64,000 bases of DNA from contig OX328124.1 in the NCBI GenBank assembly GCA_946811695.1, positions 97,180,935-97,244,934 on the forward strand, written 5' to 3'. The translations under genes and the position numbers were made by a program. This document shows, piece by piece, positions 21,663-33,262 of the stretch; position 1 is the stretch's first letter, and each line of letters begins with the position of its first letter. The DNA is from Gonocerus acuteangulatus (taxonomy: Eukaryota; Arthropoda; Insecta; Hemiptera; Coreidae). A model generated the notes under the pieces. That model ran no database searches and was not told the origin of the DNA. It saw only the letters and a list, made by a program, of their open reading frames with translations.

Positions 21663-22465
21663 GTTAATATATATTCACTTAGAAATTCAATTTATATAAA
21701 TGTATAGTCCGTATGTGTTTTTGTAAAATTCCTAAAATACCATGACTATAATAATAAAAAATGATGGAATAATTGGTATTTTAATAAAACATAGCATTTT
21801 ACGTCCTCGGACATTTATCCATATTAGAATAAGAAGACTAAGTATTTATTAGACAGCTATTTCAGCATACGTACACTCTGAGTGAATAGTATCATATTTT
21901 GTGAAATAATTTTATATAGGAAATGTTTTAGAAGAATAAAAAAATAACAAAACAGAAAAATGGTTAACATTTAGTATTACTTTGAATAATTGTGGTTACA
22001 ATGATAAAAAAAAGTTAAATTTTGTTAGAGATGTTGAAGTTTCAAGATTTGTTATGATATCGTTTGGTAGGTCTGGATGTTGAAATGGGTGACATTCATT
22101 TAGTATGTATTTGACGATTAATTCTGCGTTAGATATTTGGCTTTAATTACTCGTGGGATATTCTTGTTTGCCCTTTATAAGTTTAGCGAGCAACAGTTCT
22201 ATTTTGTCTCCTGGAACAGCCGTTTAATGATGTTTAGTTTAATTAGCACTGACCCTTTAAAACGATTCAATCATCAGGGCTAAAACTGAGATACTGTGTG
22301 AAATGTTCGTAAGCATTTGTGTCAATCACAGTAGTGGTGAACAGGAATCTTTTTATCCCTTTCCGTAGAAATGTAGCTATTGGGTTGCACATATGAAAGA
22401 ATAAATTGAATTTTTTTCAAATCTTCATCGATTCTACTTATTAGTTTCCAATAATGATCCAATTT
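21350..22465. other. No recognised gene; poly-A run at 21632-21661
   Basis: AT-rich. The 30-base poly-A run could be a retroposon tail, but no body is recognisable upstream. Confidence 0.45.
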
Positions 22466-22468
22466 GAA

Positions 22469-22469
<1 letters not shown>

Positions 22470-22531
<62 letters not shown>
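22470..22531. repeat. (TA)n microsatellite
   Basis: Pure TA run of about 60 bp. Confidence 0.95.
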
Positions 22532-22532
<1 letters not shown>

Positions 22533-22539
22533 CAAATGA

Positions 22540-22805
22540 TTTGACGAGAATATTCGGTAGACATGATCCGCAACCAATGGGATTCATGTGTTGTGAAAAA
22601 CAAAACATATTCGCTTCATTATTAAGTTCAAATTGAATAAAACCCCTACTCTAGGGCGATTGGTTGTTAAGGCTTCCACCATAGGCGCTATTGTTTTCAG
22701 CGTCTATATCCGGTATGATCATCGGTAGTATTGATTATAAGGTATGTTATTAATTAATTAGGTATTGATGTTATTGTTATTAATTAAGATCAAGAGACAA
22801 AGAGA
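22540..22805. other. No feature recognised
   Basis: Anonymous AT-rich sequence with a short TTATTAATTAATTAGG/TTATTAATTAAG duplication near 22748-22790. Confidence 0.4.
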
Positions 22806-22809
22806 GAAG

Positions 22810-22903
22810 TTTTAGCGCGGTTCCTCCCTCCCTCCATAGGAAGGAACCCTGCTTATGAGGTTGACCTCGTGACGCAATCCGGAAGTGCCGACAAGAATAT
22901 TGT

Positions 22904-22941
<38 letters not shown>

Positions 22942-23360
22942 CTGTTCTCTCTCTCTCAGCCTAAAAAATGGCCCAATTTTGCTGAATTTTGGTACAAAAA
23001 GCTTTCGTCTAGTTTATAAGGTCAAGTTCATTAACCAGCAGAATCCATCCACCGGAACATGGTTTTTGGGGCGAAATTCCCGAGAAAAAAAATCTTTACG
23101 CTTACCTTTATGCTTGCAGATACTCGTTTTCTACGTTCCTCCACCTAGGAGAACGAATAACCTATTTTTTAAGGCAATATCTGTAACCGTTTTCGAGAAA
23201 AGTGTAAAAATAGTTGTTGAATAACGTTTTTGGTTTGTGTACTTTGGATTCAGTTGCAATATTTTCTGGCTGTTTGAAATTCATCCAAAGTGAAATGTTT
23301 AAATTTTGGTTATTTTTGGAGTTAAGGAAACTTTTTCCCCAAATCTTATTTTGTTCTTTG
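22810..23360 (-). mobile_element. Hairpin-ended dispersed repeat, copy 3
   Basis: The reverse complement shows the family landmarks in order: TTTGGTTATTTTTGGAG-type 5' part, AACGGTTACAGATATTGCCTT, GGGCGAAATTCCCG-type segment (diverged), GGATTCTGCTGGTTAATGAA, then (TA)n at 22908-22938, CGGCACTTCCGGATTGCG, and the GGTTCCTCCC terminal hairpin ending GCGCTAAAA. More diverged than copies 2 and 4. Confidence 0.75.
22908..22938. repeat. (TA)n within hairpin-ended copy 3
   Basis: Short TA run at the family's characteristic microsatellite position. Confidence 0.9.
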
Positions 23361-23449
23361 GCGGATTCCCAACTATCTATCCTTCATATTACTCCGAAGG
23401 CTATCAATTTGCACCGTGATAAACATTTTATTTCTAAATAGCAAAATCA

Positions 23450-24225
23450 AGCAACCCCCTAACTGCCAAGAATAATTGTCCTTGAAAAGTGGACGAGGTG
23501 GAGCCCTTTCAAATAAGAACCTTATAAAAACGTTATATAAAACGAGGTAGCCCTCAGCATTTCACTTTAAATACCTTTTCTACAGTAAAGGCTATTAAAG
23601 TAATGATATTCTAATAATTACCTTCTAAATAGAACCTCTTTCCATATTTCTCATGAAATATGGATTTAATTAACTTAATAGACGGCTGCTTATTATAAAC
23701 TTTCAGAACTTTACAAGGATCTTAAGTTAAAGTTCAAAGTCACCTTCTAGAATTAAAACATTTTCTAAGTGATAGATATTTGAACTTAAATACTGAATAA
23801 ACTAATTAAAACAGTTAAACTTTTTTTCTATTCTGTTTTAATCAATGTGTGTCAATATTAGTGATGAAATGGTTCATGTGACGAGCACTGATAAGGGATA
23901 AATAATCACCTCCCTTTTTAGTAACATCTCTATAGATAGTGACTCTTTGGGGCTGCTACCTTCTGGTGAGGTTACTAAAAAAAGCCGGTGTTGTGAGTAT
24001 GGAGTTGCCAGTCGTAGTGTAGTGCAGACAACAATTAAAAATAAATAAACGCAAGCGAACAGTAAATATGTGCACCTTAGAATTAATCTAGTATGCAAAT
24101 GCATGATTATTTTTATATTATTATGATTTTTATTATTTGCTAGCATGAGAGCTCTTTATTTATTTAATTATTTATCCTTTGCTTGTAAAATGTAATGCGT
24201 TGCTCTTTTAACGTTATTATTATTA
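23450..24225. other. No feature recognised
   Basis: AT-rich. A 91-codon minus-strand frame (23874-24146) has no recognisable content. Confidence 0.4.
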
Positions 24226-24227
24226 AG

Positions 24228-24725
24228 AAAACATGGAATAGTTGGGATTCGGCTAAAAAGAAACGTCAATACGATTTTTGTAAAAAAATCTATATTCAGG
24301 ACGTTCCGGCTACTCTTTGGTAGCGTTCGTCTGCTATAATGACCAGAAACAAAGAAAAAAACAGAAATTAATACACAGAAGTAAGGTTTATACAGTGGTT
24401 GTAGTTATATACAGTGGCAGGTTTATAAATACAATTCAACTTATTATAAAAGAACAATTTGTTGTTAGATTATTAGAACAATTAAGGTATTAATAAACCG
24501 GTAAAGTAAGCATTAGTGTATATCTAGAAATTAGTTCTAGAAAATCAATAGAAACATAAAAAAAACAATTTTATTGAGGTGTATACAAGTAAATAGGTGA
24601 TAATAATAATATTAAAAATTAATTAATATTAATTAATTTTTCTGTATTGAGGTTCCTTTTTAGCCGAATCCCAACTATTCCATGTTTTCTCATCATCTTG
24701 ACGGCTAATTATCTAATTTTCATGG
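24228..24725. mobile_element. Penelope-like ends, family A, in inverted orientation
   Basis: The left edge AACATGGAATAGTTGGGATT...GGCTAAAAAG (24228-24275) is the reverse complement of 24643-24692. The left arm continues through CAATACGATTTTTG and AAAAATCTATATTCAGGACG to a degraded hammerhead-like core. The right arm continues CATCATCTTGACGGCTAATTATC, as in the copies at 42920-42975 and 57835-57860. No coding part lies between. Confidence 0.6.
24299..24334 (-). ncRNA. Degenerate hammerhead-like motif, family A
   Basis: The minus strand reads CAGACGAACGCTACCAAAGA then GTAGCCGGAACGTC. Compared with the copy at 42833-42867, box 1 (CTGACGA) and box 2 (GAAA to GGAA) are mutated. Confidence 0.45.
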
Positions 24726-24984
24726 TTATTATTATTATCATTTGCACTTAACTTTTACATAATTTTGTTATTTTTAAATATATGCACGATCAGTAAATAT
24801 TCTTATTGAGAGAAACCTCCTACCCGGTGTATATAGCCATTACCAAAGAGATAAAATTCTTACTACGCGCCTTCGTATTGGACTCTCACGTAATTTTCAT
24901 GTCATTAGAGAAACGCACAAAATGGTCTAAAGAACATATTTTAAATGAATGTACTTATTTGCTCCATAAGTAGGTACACAGCTT

Positions 24985-25180
24985 GGCAAACGGCCATAGC
25001 AACGTTAAATGCACTGTTTCCTCTTGATCACTGAAGTTAAGTAACGTTGGGCATGGCAGAACTTGAATGGGTGACCGACCGCGTGATGTTGGCATAAAAA
25101 AGGACGGCAACTCGTAGATAGCTCGGCGTTAATAGCCCAATGGTTGAAATGCCCTTAAACACACAGAAATACGGCCTGAT
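24985..25180 (+). mobile_element. 5S rRNA-derived SINE (older copy)
   Basis: 24985-25094 is recognisably 5S rRNA: GGCCATAGCAACGTTAAATG, CACTGAAGTTAAGTAACG, then GAATGGGTGACCGACCGCG and GATGTTGGCA. The internal control elements AAGTTAAG and ATGGGTGACC are present, but several bases pairing in 5S helices are changed. A SINE body follows: GGCAACTCGTAGATAGCTCG and GCGTTAATAGCCCAATGG. The same 5S head plus body occurs at 32353-32543, so this is a SINE and not a 5S gene. Confidence 0.85.
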
Positions 25181-26390
25181 ACAGCTAAAGCCATATATGA
25201 CGGTTAAAATCTTACTCTTCCTTAAGGAGGTAAAAACATGTTATACAATATAGGACTGTTAAAAAAAAAAAGTTAAAAAAATTAATAAATAAATAAAAAT
25301 ATAGAAGAAGAAGAAAACTTTATTAAAAAGAATTAATTAATTAATAAAGTGGGCTGCCCAACCTTGTTGGATTGCTGGTTACACAGCATGCTGATCCTCC
25401 AGGTTTGGTATTGTTTTCAGATCGACGAATATCAATAAAATAATTAAAAGGAAATATAAATAAAATAGAATATACAATTAATTGGCATAATATAATAATA
25501 TTTCAAGTCCACAATTTTTTTATAACAAGACTGCATAATGAGAACAGAAATCCAATCAAAGACCTAAATAGGGAGAAATGATAAGACTGTATTTTTTGCC
25601 ATAATAAAACTCATTAAAGTAGGCAGAACATTATTCATTCAATGGATTATTATATTGTACTCAATATCGAATTATTTCATTTTATTCAGGATTATTCAGC
25701 TAAAGTACATAAATGTTGTGTGAATAATGGTGCAGAACATGTTCTATTAAAAGCGAGTAGTAACAGTCCCCTCGGACTTAACTAAACTTTCGCCGGGGGT
25801 GGTTCTCCGGGCGTGCTAAGGGGTGGGGCTGGCCTTTAGGAGACGGAACGCTGGGACGGCGGTAGTTAAGGGCAATTAAAAGTCGCTCACAATGAGCAAA
25901 CTTTAGTGCCTAAGTGACTGAACACTGATTTAGTGCTTTCATTTAAACGGACTAAATATCTTTAAAAGAGGCAAAACGGCCTCGTTTTCTTTCTGGAAAA
26001 TTACAGAATAGAGGTGATTTAAGTTCGGACCAACTGAGATTAATAAGTGTGCTGATTCAAGCATTCAATTATTCTCCATTTGCGAGAAGGTCCGGCCGAG
26101 GAGCGCGTGCGCCTAATTTTATATCTCCGCAAAGGGTGAGAAGTGAGGAAAATTCCTTATTGGAAAAGTTCAGTTTGACAAATGAACCGAAATTAATTAA
26201 ATTATGAAAGAAACTTTTGGAAGAATTCTATAACTTCTTCATGTGCGTCTAATTGTTCAAGCGAGTTTTACAAGGAAAAATTATTTTTTATTTTGTTATT
26301 AAATACGATATTTTTTACTTTGTAAGAATAAGATCAATATATAAAGGAAAACATTTACAAAATCACTAATTTATTAAAATGGTTCTGCAT
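25180..26390. other. No recognised gene; GC-rich patch at 25780-25880
   Basis: Mostly AT-rich. The 100-bp patch with CGCCGGGGGTGGTTCTCCGG and AGACGGAACGCTGGGACGG is compositionally odd, but I can assign it to nothing. Confidence 0.4.
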
Positions 26391-26396
26391 AATTCG

Positions 26397-26513
26397 TACT
26401 GTGACAGTATTCTCGATGTTAGGCATATTCAAGTGGACTACCCAGCACTGAAAGATGCTAGGGAGCGACACCAACTCCCAAATGCCCTTAACAGTCCAGG
26501 CAAAGAACAGTAA
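26397..26513 (+). pseudogene. Possible LINE C-terminal tail fragment
   Basis: The frame reads YCDSILDVRHIQVDYPALKD then ARERHQLPNALNSPGK and a stop. This fits the pattern C...LTV.HIL.DCP.....R...LP..L...G that follows RNase H in several non-LTR retrotransposon clades, with the expected second cysteine changed to tyrosine. It is short, and no upstream RNase H is visible. The family differs from the fragments at 6185 and 62400. Confidence 0.45.
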
Positions 26514-26514
26514 T

Positions 26515-28480
26515 AGATGGAAATTTTTGGAACAAAATTTTTGACTTCGTAACTTTGTTTGGGCTACATAGGAGGTGAACATATCAAAAGTCCTCGCCCG
26601 TAGCTCTTGTGCCGGGGGGGGGGGGAGGAATGGGTTTAGAAGGTCCCATTTTTAGGGTTTATATCCCCATACTTATATCTCAGAAACCCTGCGTTCTATC
26701 GAAAAAACTATTCTATAACAAATGAAAGCTGACTAAATTTCCTACAAGTTCTATTCAATAAAGTTCTTCGAGATATCTTTAGTTTTCGAAATATCCGCTC
26801 TTAAAAGTCTGCCATTTTGGGGAAAACATTATTGCCGCATATTTTTCCCCGTTTTGTCGGAATAACTCTTCAACGATGTACCGAAAAAATAAATAACGGT
26901 TATAGGGTTGTAGAGTATTGCATTCCCTTTAATAATATATATTACTTCGCTATTTTATCTATTTTCCTTCAAACGTAAAAATAATTTCAGTGTTCATCGT
27001 GAAATCTGAAATTTACCGACTAATTTAAGGACCTAATAATATAAGGACCTATTATCGAAAAGAGAAGCCTCTGTGATGAGAATAATAGCATACCCGAATG
27101 ACCTGAAATTTTATAATCTGATAAAAATATTGGTATTCGCATAGGCATAGATTGTATATTCTAAAACTGTAAATATTGCTTAAATCTTTTTATTATAGCG
27201 TGAAAGTATTTATTGTAGGAGTGTGCTTAGCTTATGTTTGGTTATACAGTGCGACAGTATTTATTATGTCTGCTTGTGTGACTGCTACTGAGTATGTGTT
27301 TTAATGTAAAATGTAACTAGTCAAAGTACGTTTAGAGTTACGTTTTAGTTAGTTCCGAAATATGTTGAAAGTCCGTTATAAAATTTGTATATGATAATTT
27401 TAAGATTAGTAGAGCTAGTATTTAATAAAATTTTGGCTAAATTAGGCTAATATAAAAAAATCAAAATAAAAATTGATTACAGAACTTAGGCATACCTTAT
27501 GTTACAAGGTCCACGTCTTAACTAAGTATCATCAGAGATATTTTTTTTTTTCAGTTTCAGGAATGACGCTTCTTCAGCTTTGTGTTTACGTTTTTCAAAA
27601 TTTCTCAGTGTGTACGGTCCAAATGGGTACAGAATTTTGAATTACATAAAACCCAGATCCAGGTCTAAACACTTCTTTCAACTCCAATTTTTGCGCAATA
27701 TACACACACTCTGTTACGGTTTACAGAAAAAATAAAAAAATCAGATTCTGATCCAGCCTATCTAACTTCAAAAAAGATCCATAAAAGCCATGTTCTTAAC
27801 TGCAGTTTTGGACGATTTTTATCGTTTTCTTTAGAAATTTACTCACAATTTTGACTGTGTGTCTTAGACGTCGGTCTGGGTAAATTTACAGATCAGTATA
27901 TGTGTTTAAATATAAGCATATATCGTTGTTCACCAGTTATGCTGTTTTGTACTAAGCTTTGTAATATGATATACATATTTGTTTGTCGGTGTTATTATAA
28001 AGGTATGCAATTATTTATCTTATAGAAACGCCTATTTGAACCGATAATCTAAATTAATTATGTTATCTACTCTTAACAATATCATGGACTTAAAATTAAT
28101 AAAAATACTTTCAAGAACTTCAATAACAAAGTCTCTTTCTAGAGTTATTATAATTCTTTTTCGTTTTAAATTTCGACCAAGAAAGTTAGTTATAAAGAAA
28201 AAAAATATTTGAACATATACACATTCTTTTTCATTTAAAAATATCTTAAAAACTACTGCCTTTGTTTAAAATTCCCCAGCATTATTAGTGAAACAGTTGA
28301 TTAAGGCTTATGAGGGTCATAGCTCTCAGCTTTATTTAATTATTTCCTAGTTCATTTTAATTAATTAGTTCCCAAATGAAAGATCCAGGGTCTGCGAAGA
28401 AAGTAACTGCGCTCCGGGGAAGTGAGTTAAATTGCCTCTGAGCTTTCATTTTGTTCCCCAACTACATTCCCTACTAGCAG
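26515..28480. other. No recognised gene; poly-G at 26616-26625
   Basis: 26640-27000 (TATCTCAGAAACCC..., TTCGAGATATC...) has the style of the non-coding dispersed repeats at 8207 and 29985, but I could not match it to another copy here. Confidence 0.4.
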
Positions 28481-28482
28481 CG

Positions 28483-28509
28483 TTTAAAAAAAAAAAAAAA
28501 AAAAAAAAA
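28483..28509. repeat. Poly-A run
   Basis: About 27 A residues; no retroposon body recognised upstream. Confidence 0.9.
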
Positions 28510-28619
28510 TGGCAAAGAAATATTAAACTTAAAACTAGGAAGAATATTTCATTTATACTTGGGGGAATCTGCTAACGCAAAATAATTTAATAAAATATTA
28601 TATTTTAATAATTATTTTT

Positions 28620-28679
<60 letters not shown>

Positions 28680-28680
28680 A
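28620..28680. repeat. (TA)n microsatellite
   Basis: TA run with one AAATATA interruption. Confidence 0.95.
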
Positions 28681-28689
28681 AGCATACAG

Positions 28690-29975
28690 TTCATGCTCTT
28701 AGAGACGAGGACGCAAGAGAGGAGAAGAAAAATGTATTAAATAGCATTAAGAAATTCATTAAATGCACTAATAAAATTCTTTATTTTAGTTAATTTTAAA
28801 ATAAAATAGTAAAAAATAGCAAAGATGTACATTACAAGAGTAATAACAGTGTTTATTTATTTAATTTTTTTAAATTTATTTATTTTTAACTAATTTTTAA
28901 TAATAAATACAATATAAAAACACATTTCAACCAGTAATAATTAGTTAAAAGAAAAGTTTGAAATATAAATTTTTCTTACAATAGAAAACTAAGGCAACAG
29001 CTCCGTCGAGTTCCATTGATTTTTAAGCAAATGACGCATGTTATCCTGGCGGAGCTACATTTCAATTGATTTATAAGGTCAATTAAAACAATAAGGGATA
29101 TTGGTCAATGAGAATCCCAATTGAATGAAAGCTTCCCACAAAATACTCAAGGAACAGAATGTTTGATCCGGATAATTGTCAGAATTTACGTCAATGAAAT
29201 GAATAATCAGAAGATACCAGAAATTCTGAAAATCATTAATATAGCCTTCGACAACTTTAATTCAACAGATAATTTCACATAAATTATGTAGTGAATTAAT
29301 ACTTGATCTTTCTCGGCGTTCGATCCTGTAAATTATGAAGTTTTATACATTTTATGAGACTATTAGGTAAATCTTTTTGTGTAAACAGAGATCTTTTTTT
29401 TTTGTTTTTTATAACTTGAAGGAATAGCTAAAAAAATAACCAAAACTTTTACCCCAAAGCAACAACGACTTTTTATTAAAAAAAAAAAAAAAAAACCTCT
29501 AAAATATTAAACATTTTGAAAACAAGTAACTTTTCGATAAGGCAGTATGGGCTTAAAGGTCGACTTACCATGTTACGCTGTGAAAGTGTCTGTTAGTAAG
29601 GATAAAAGAAATGTTGTTAATATAATTCTTATTTCTTATGACATTATGTGATATTCCTATATATCACATTCCTATATATATATATAGTACTTTTTCTGCA
29701 ACAACAAAACAAATAATTACTCCCGCGGATGGACGCAGATGGCTCAGATTATAATAGGCTTAGACTCAATGTTAGTTATACTAAACATTCATGTAAAAAA
29801 AAAAAAAAAAAAAAAAAAAAGAAAAATTCTCACATATCTAGAGCATTGGGCATCTGCATTTTTAGCTAACCCTGGTACATCAAGATAACCGATTACAATT
29901 ACTGTTTACTATTCCTTTTAATTTATAATGATATGATGAAGAGGTTACTTACTACTCCTAAAAGAGGTCAGGATA
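28690..29975. other. No recognised gene; poly-A at 29797-29820
   Basis: AT-rich sequence with several homopolymer A/T runs and no recognisable element. Confidence 0.45.
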
Positions 29976-29984
29976 TACAGGGAG

Positions 29985-30560
29985 TTCAAAAATCGATTGA
30001 CAACCCCCTTTTTCCCACAATTTTTGAAATTTAAAAACGAAACTTGGTGTGTCTTAACGAGGTCGAATGATCTTCCATTGGACCTAATGCACGACCCCTC
30101 AACTTTCTCCAGTTCTTCTCCAGAGATCCTAACTCTGGAATCTCCAATGGAAAGGGGTTATTTTTATGACGGATTATTGTAGAGAATTGAATTTTATATC
30201 TGTAATGTTTTCGCTAAAGCGCACCAATGAGTAACAAATTGTTAAAAACCGTTAAAACCCTTGTTTTTCGTCACTTTTCTGCCAATAACGTAGAAAATAT
30301 GCCCGTTATGAAAAAAGTAGTTTATATAAAAATTGTAGAGGATTACATTTACTTTCTAAAAAGTACCTTTAAATGCCTAAAATGTTAATAGGTATGGAGC
30401 AAAACACACTTTTATTTTTGAAGTTTTCAGAAAAGTTTTATATCAACGTGATCTACGCTTAAGTAAAACTTAATAAACATTTCCTAAACTATTTTTGCTC
30501 CAACTAGTTTTGGATTTAAGAACGTTTGAAGAAAAAATCAAATTCAATTACTTTATAAAG
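29985..30560 (+). mobile_element. Dispersed non-coding repeat, copy 1 (pair with 47906-48545)
   Basis: Shared landmarks, in the opposite orientation at 48000-48545: AATCGATTGACAACCCCC, TTTAAAAACGAAACTTGGTG, TGGACCTAATGCACGACCCC, AACTCTGGAATCTCCAATGG, GCACCAATGAGTAACAAATTG and CTTTTCTGCCAATAACGTA. Identity is roughly 80-85% by eye. The 62-codon frame at 29997-30182 is not conserved in the other copy. Class unknown. Confidence 0.7.
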
Positions 30561-30885
30561 GCATTAAAATAATAAATTTAAAGCAATAGAACTCACCTAA
30601 TGATTAGAATTTCGTAGTAATTATTTTTGTGGATGGGTCAGCACGGTGGAGCTATAGTAGACACAAAGGATGGTGAAGCAAATATCTTCTTCTCCACACT
30701 CGTCAGGCCTGGCCTGCACAGTCCCGGCCTCATTGGACTGTATAGTTAATCAATTGGTGTTTTCATTCTTCTTCGATGGACTATACAGTGCAACTCTAGT
30801 CTCACGGCTGTCTCATACGCGGTGAGGAATATCGAATGATTTGGAATGCGCAATCGAAATCTTGATGTCTCACCTTGTATAGTCA
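30560..30885. other. No feature recognised
   Basis: It contains GTCAGGCCTGGCCTGCACAG near 30705-30725, which resembles words in the adjacent palindromic MITE but is not an extension of it. Confidence 0.4.
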
Positions 30886-30887
30886 CC

Positions 30888-31100
30888 CTAAAGCAGGCTA
30901 CACACGGTCAGGCAGGCCTGTCAGTTAGGCCTGAACAGTCCGCCTGAATGCCGGTCGCCTGAACGTGTATATATTCTGGCCGGTCTGTCAGTTAAGATTG
31001 TTCAGGCGGCCGGAATATATACACGGTCAGGTGGCGGGGTTTTAGGCGGACTGTTCAGGCCTAACTGACATGCCTGCCTGACCGTGTGTAGCCTGCTTAG
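30888..31100. mobile_element. GC-rich palindromic MITE, copy 1
   Basis: The outer ends CTAAAGCAGGCTACACACGG and its inverse (CCGTGTGTAGCCTGCTTAG) define a 213-bp self-complementary unit made of TCAGTTAGGCCTGAACAGTC and CGCCTGAACGTGTATATATT blocks and their inverses. A second copy lies at 61885-62099. No ORF. No clear TSD could be fixed. Confidence 0.85.
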
Positions 31101-31204
31101 GAGATCTTAATCCCTCGGGATATGGAGACTCATTATTTGGCTAGATTTCGATTTTGCGCCACTGTACATTGTTAGATGTCAGGGAGTTATGAAACGTGGA
31201 CGTA

Positions 31205-31292
31205 CCTGGTCGGCACATTAAGATGGCTGATGACGCCACAAGCGAGTTTCCTCTCTGTGGAGGAAATGAGGAGGAAACGCACTAAAAGTTAA
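31205..31292 (+). mobile_element. Hairpin-ended family, 3'-end remnant
   Basis: GGTCGGCACATTAAGATGGC, TGATGACGCCACAAGCG, GTTTCCTCTCTGTGGAGG and GGAAACGCACTAAAA parallel the last 85 bases of the family (GTCGGCACTTCCGGAT...GCGCTAAAA) with many changes. Confidence 0.5.
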
Positions 31293-31294
31293 TT

Positions 31295-32340
31295 AGTAAG
31301 TTTTCGCTGAAAATCGACTTCAAAGTGCCGACCGAGAGGAAATCTGTTTGAGCGAGTATACACAGAGAATTCAAAGCTTGAATATGTGAAATCCCAAATC
31401 CCCAAAGCCAATGGAGGATTATAGGTGGATAGGGAATGGTAGTTAATTAGTTCCTACTAGTCTACATGGATATCCACGCCGTTTGACAAGAGCTTTCAGT
31501 CCGACGGCTGATTCAGCATAATTATCAAAGCAATTCCAATCTATCTACACTCTACACTACTACAGAACATTTAGGCTCCAGTAATTTTATATTCCACAGG
31601 TTAATTAGGCAGATGGGTAACGGTCGAGGTATTCGTGGAAGAAGAAATAAGCAGTCAGGGTCTTCATCACTTTGCCTCGTTCTTGTAACTTATAATTAGT
31701 TATCGAAACCCCTAAATATAGTAAACTGGCATTGATTATTTTACTACATACGTTTCTAATAAGTTGGACGCGTTGTCTAACAAGTTTGGTAGGAACGAAG
31801 GGAACATAACGTTTGATCGGACAAATTATAAATTTAGTTCTGGAGTAAAGAAAATTCCTATCAGACGGATTTTGATTATTTTTACGACTTGTCACTCTCT
31901 TGAGTTCAGCACGATGTATCGCCGGGTTTTGTTGCAAAATAAGTGCAATACAGACTGTTAGGAACATAATAAAAATTTGGTTCCGGAGTAAACCCCTGAC
32001 CAGAAGGACAGATTTCGCTGGTAACTTATTCGTTCAATCGTTTTTCTTGGGAATGCTGGATAGCATGTTTCGTTTCGTTAGCACAATAATTGTAGCATAT
32101 TGACACATATAATTTTTAACGAGCGTTATTTTCAATGTCGGTAGATTTAGTAGTATCTGTGTTGATCTGAATACGCTTTCATGATTGCTATTGAGTTTGG
32201 AATCTCAACATTTTTTTCGCTACATTATTTCAGAACGTTATAAAAGTTGATTAATGGTGCATTACTGTACTCAAATTATATCTGGCATTTAGCCGAATAT
32301 GTCACTTAGCCTTTATTACTTGACATTTTATTTTTCATTA
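31295..32340. other. No recognised gene
   Basis: A 120-codon minus-strand frame (31605-31967) is the longest non-repeat frame in the neighbourhood. I recognise no domain, and codon composition looks like background. Confidence 0.4.
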
Positions 32341-32341
32341 T

Positions 32342-32554
32342 AATACCTAGCAGCCAACGGCCATAGCCACGTTGAATGCACCGCTTCCCGTAGATCAACG
32401 AAGTTAAGCAACGTCGGGCGTGGTCAGTACCTGAATGGGTGACCGACCACGTGTTGTTGGCATTAGAAAAGAGTGGTAACCTATAGATAGCCCGGCGCTA
32501 ATAATAGCCAAATCGTTGATGCGCCGTTAAAAACGAAAAAAAAAATACCTAGCA
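32342..32554 (+). mobile_element. 5S rRNA-derived SINE with perfect TSD
   Basis: An 11-bp target duplication AATACCTAGCA (32342-32352 and 32544-32554) brackets the element. The head 32353-32462 is 5S-like: GCCAACGGCCATAGCCACG, GAAGTTAAGCAACGTCGGGC, GAATGGGTGACCGACC and ending GTTGTTGGCA. The body GTGGTAACCTATAGATAGCC and the tail CGGCGCTAATAATAGCC...GATGCGCCGTTAAAAA end in an A-rich run. The AAGTTAAG and GGGTGACC control words of a type 1 Pol III promoter are intact. The tail matches the tRNA-headed SINEs, implying the same LINE mobilised both. Confidence 0.93.
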
Positions 32555-32602
32555 AAGTGACCAGCAAAGTGACCAGTGCAAAGTGACCAGTGTCAAGCAG
32601 TG
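32551..32602. repeat. Short tandem repeat of about 14 bp
   Basis: AGCAAAGTGACC, AGCAAAGTGACC, GTGCAAAGTGACC and TGTCAAGCAGTGTCAA follow the SINE and start inside its right TSD. Confidence 0.75.
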
Positions 32603-32831
32603 TCAATTGAGTACAAAAAATGGATAAGGATGCCAAAAATTACAAAAATGACTTTTATAGTGAAAAGGATTGTATAAGCCAAGCGTAATGAAACGATAAA
32701 GGTTGCAAGTGCCAGAGAAATTCCTAGTAGTTTCAAGAACAGTTGGAATATAGCAGCACTGTGCAAGCGCCAGCGGGGCTGAGATGGGAGCTGTAAGTGA
32801 CACCCCCATGATGTATGTGCCTCAGCTATAT

Positions 32832-32840
32832 AGTTGATGT

Positions 32841-32889
<49 letters not shown>

Positions 32890-33057
32890 GGCGCATCTAG
32901 GTCATTAGCGCCGACATCCAGGGTGCAGCGAGGAATTTTACCAGCGAGCCGTGGGATGATAAAATTCCTGCCGGAGGTTGGGAATCGAACCCACCATCTC
33001 CCGCTTATGAATCCAAGGCGCTAGCCATTAGACCACGGGAGACCCCAGTTGATGTAA
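32832..33057 (-). mobile_element. Young tRNA-derived SINE with perfect TSD and long poly-A
   Basis: The TSD AGTTGATGTAA (32832-32842 and 33047-33057) is perfect. The minus strand begins GGGGTCTCCCGTGGTCTAAT, with the A box in TGGTCTAATGGC and the B box GGTTCGATTCC. A body with GGCAGGAATTTTATCATCCC follows, then the tail GGCGCTAATGACCTAGATGC and a poly-A of about 45. It is almost identical to 61145-61342 (about two substitutions and one 6-bp insertion), so the family is recently active. The head resembles a tRNA but is not a tRNA gene. Confidence 0.95.
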
Positions 33058-33177
33058 TTGTTGTCAGTACCCTTGACTTACATCCTTTTCAAAAACTTAG
33101 TGAGGCACAGCGTTTTCCAGAAAACGAATGGATGGTACTTACTTCTATTTCCATATAAGTTTTGTACCCTTTATACA

Positions 33178-33180
<3 letters not shown>

Positions 33181-33258
<78 letters not shown>
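33181..33258. repeat. Poly-A run of about 78
   Basis: Uninterrupted A tract. No SINE body is recognisable immediately upstream. The length is striking for a homopolymer and may vary between reads. Confidence 0.95.

Positions 33259-33259
<1 letters not shown>

Positions 33260-33262
<3 letters not shown>

Noticed and set aside
32353..32462. Functional 5S rRNA gene
   Set aside because: It is followed by a SINE body and A-rich tail, bracketed by an 11-bp TSD, and the same 5S-plus-body unit recurs at 24985. It also has sequence changes in the 5S part.
32960..33046. Functional tRNA gene
   Set aside because: A and B boxes are present, but the acceptor and anticodon arms do not fold convincingly. 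The head is attached to a SINE body with poly-A and TSD and repeated at other loci.
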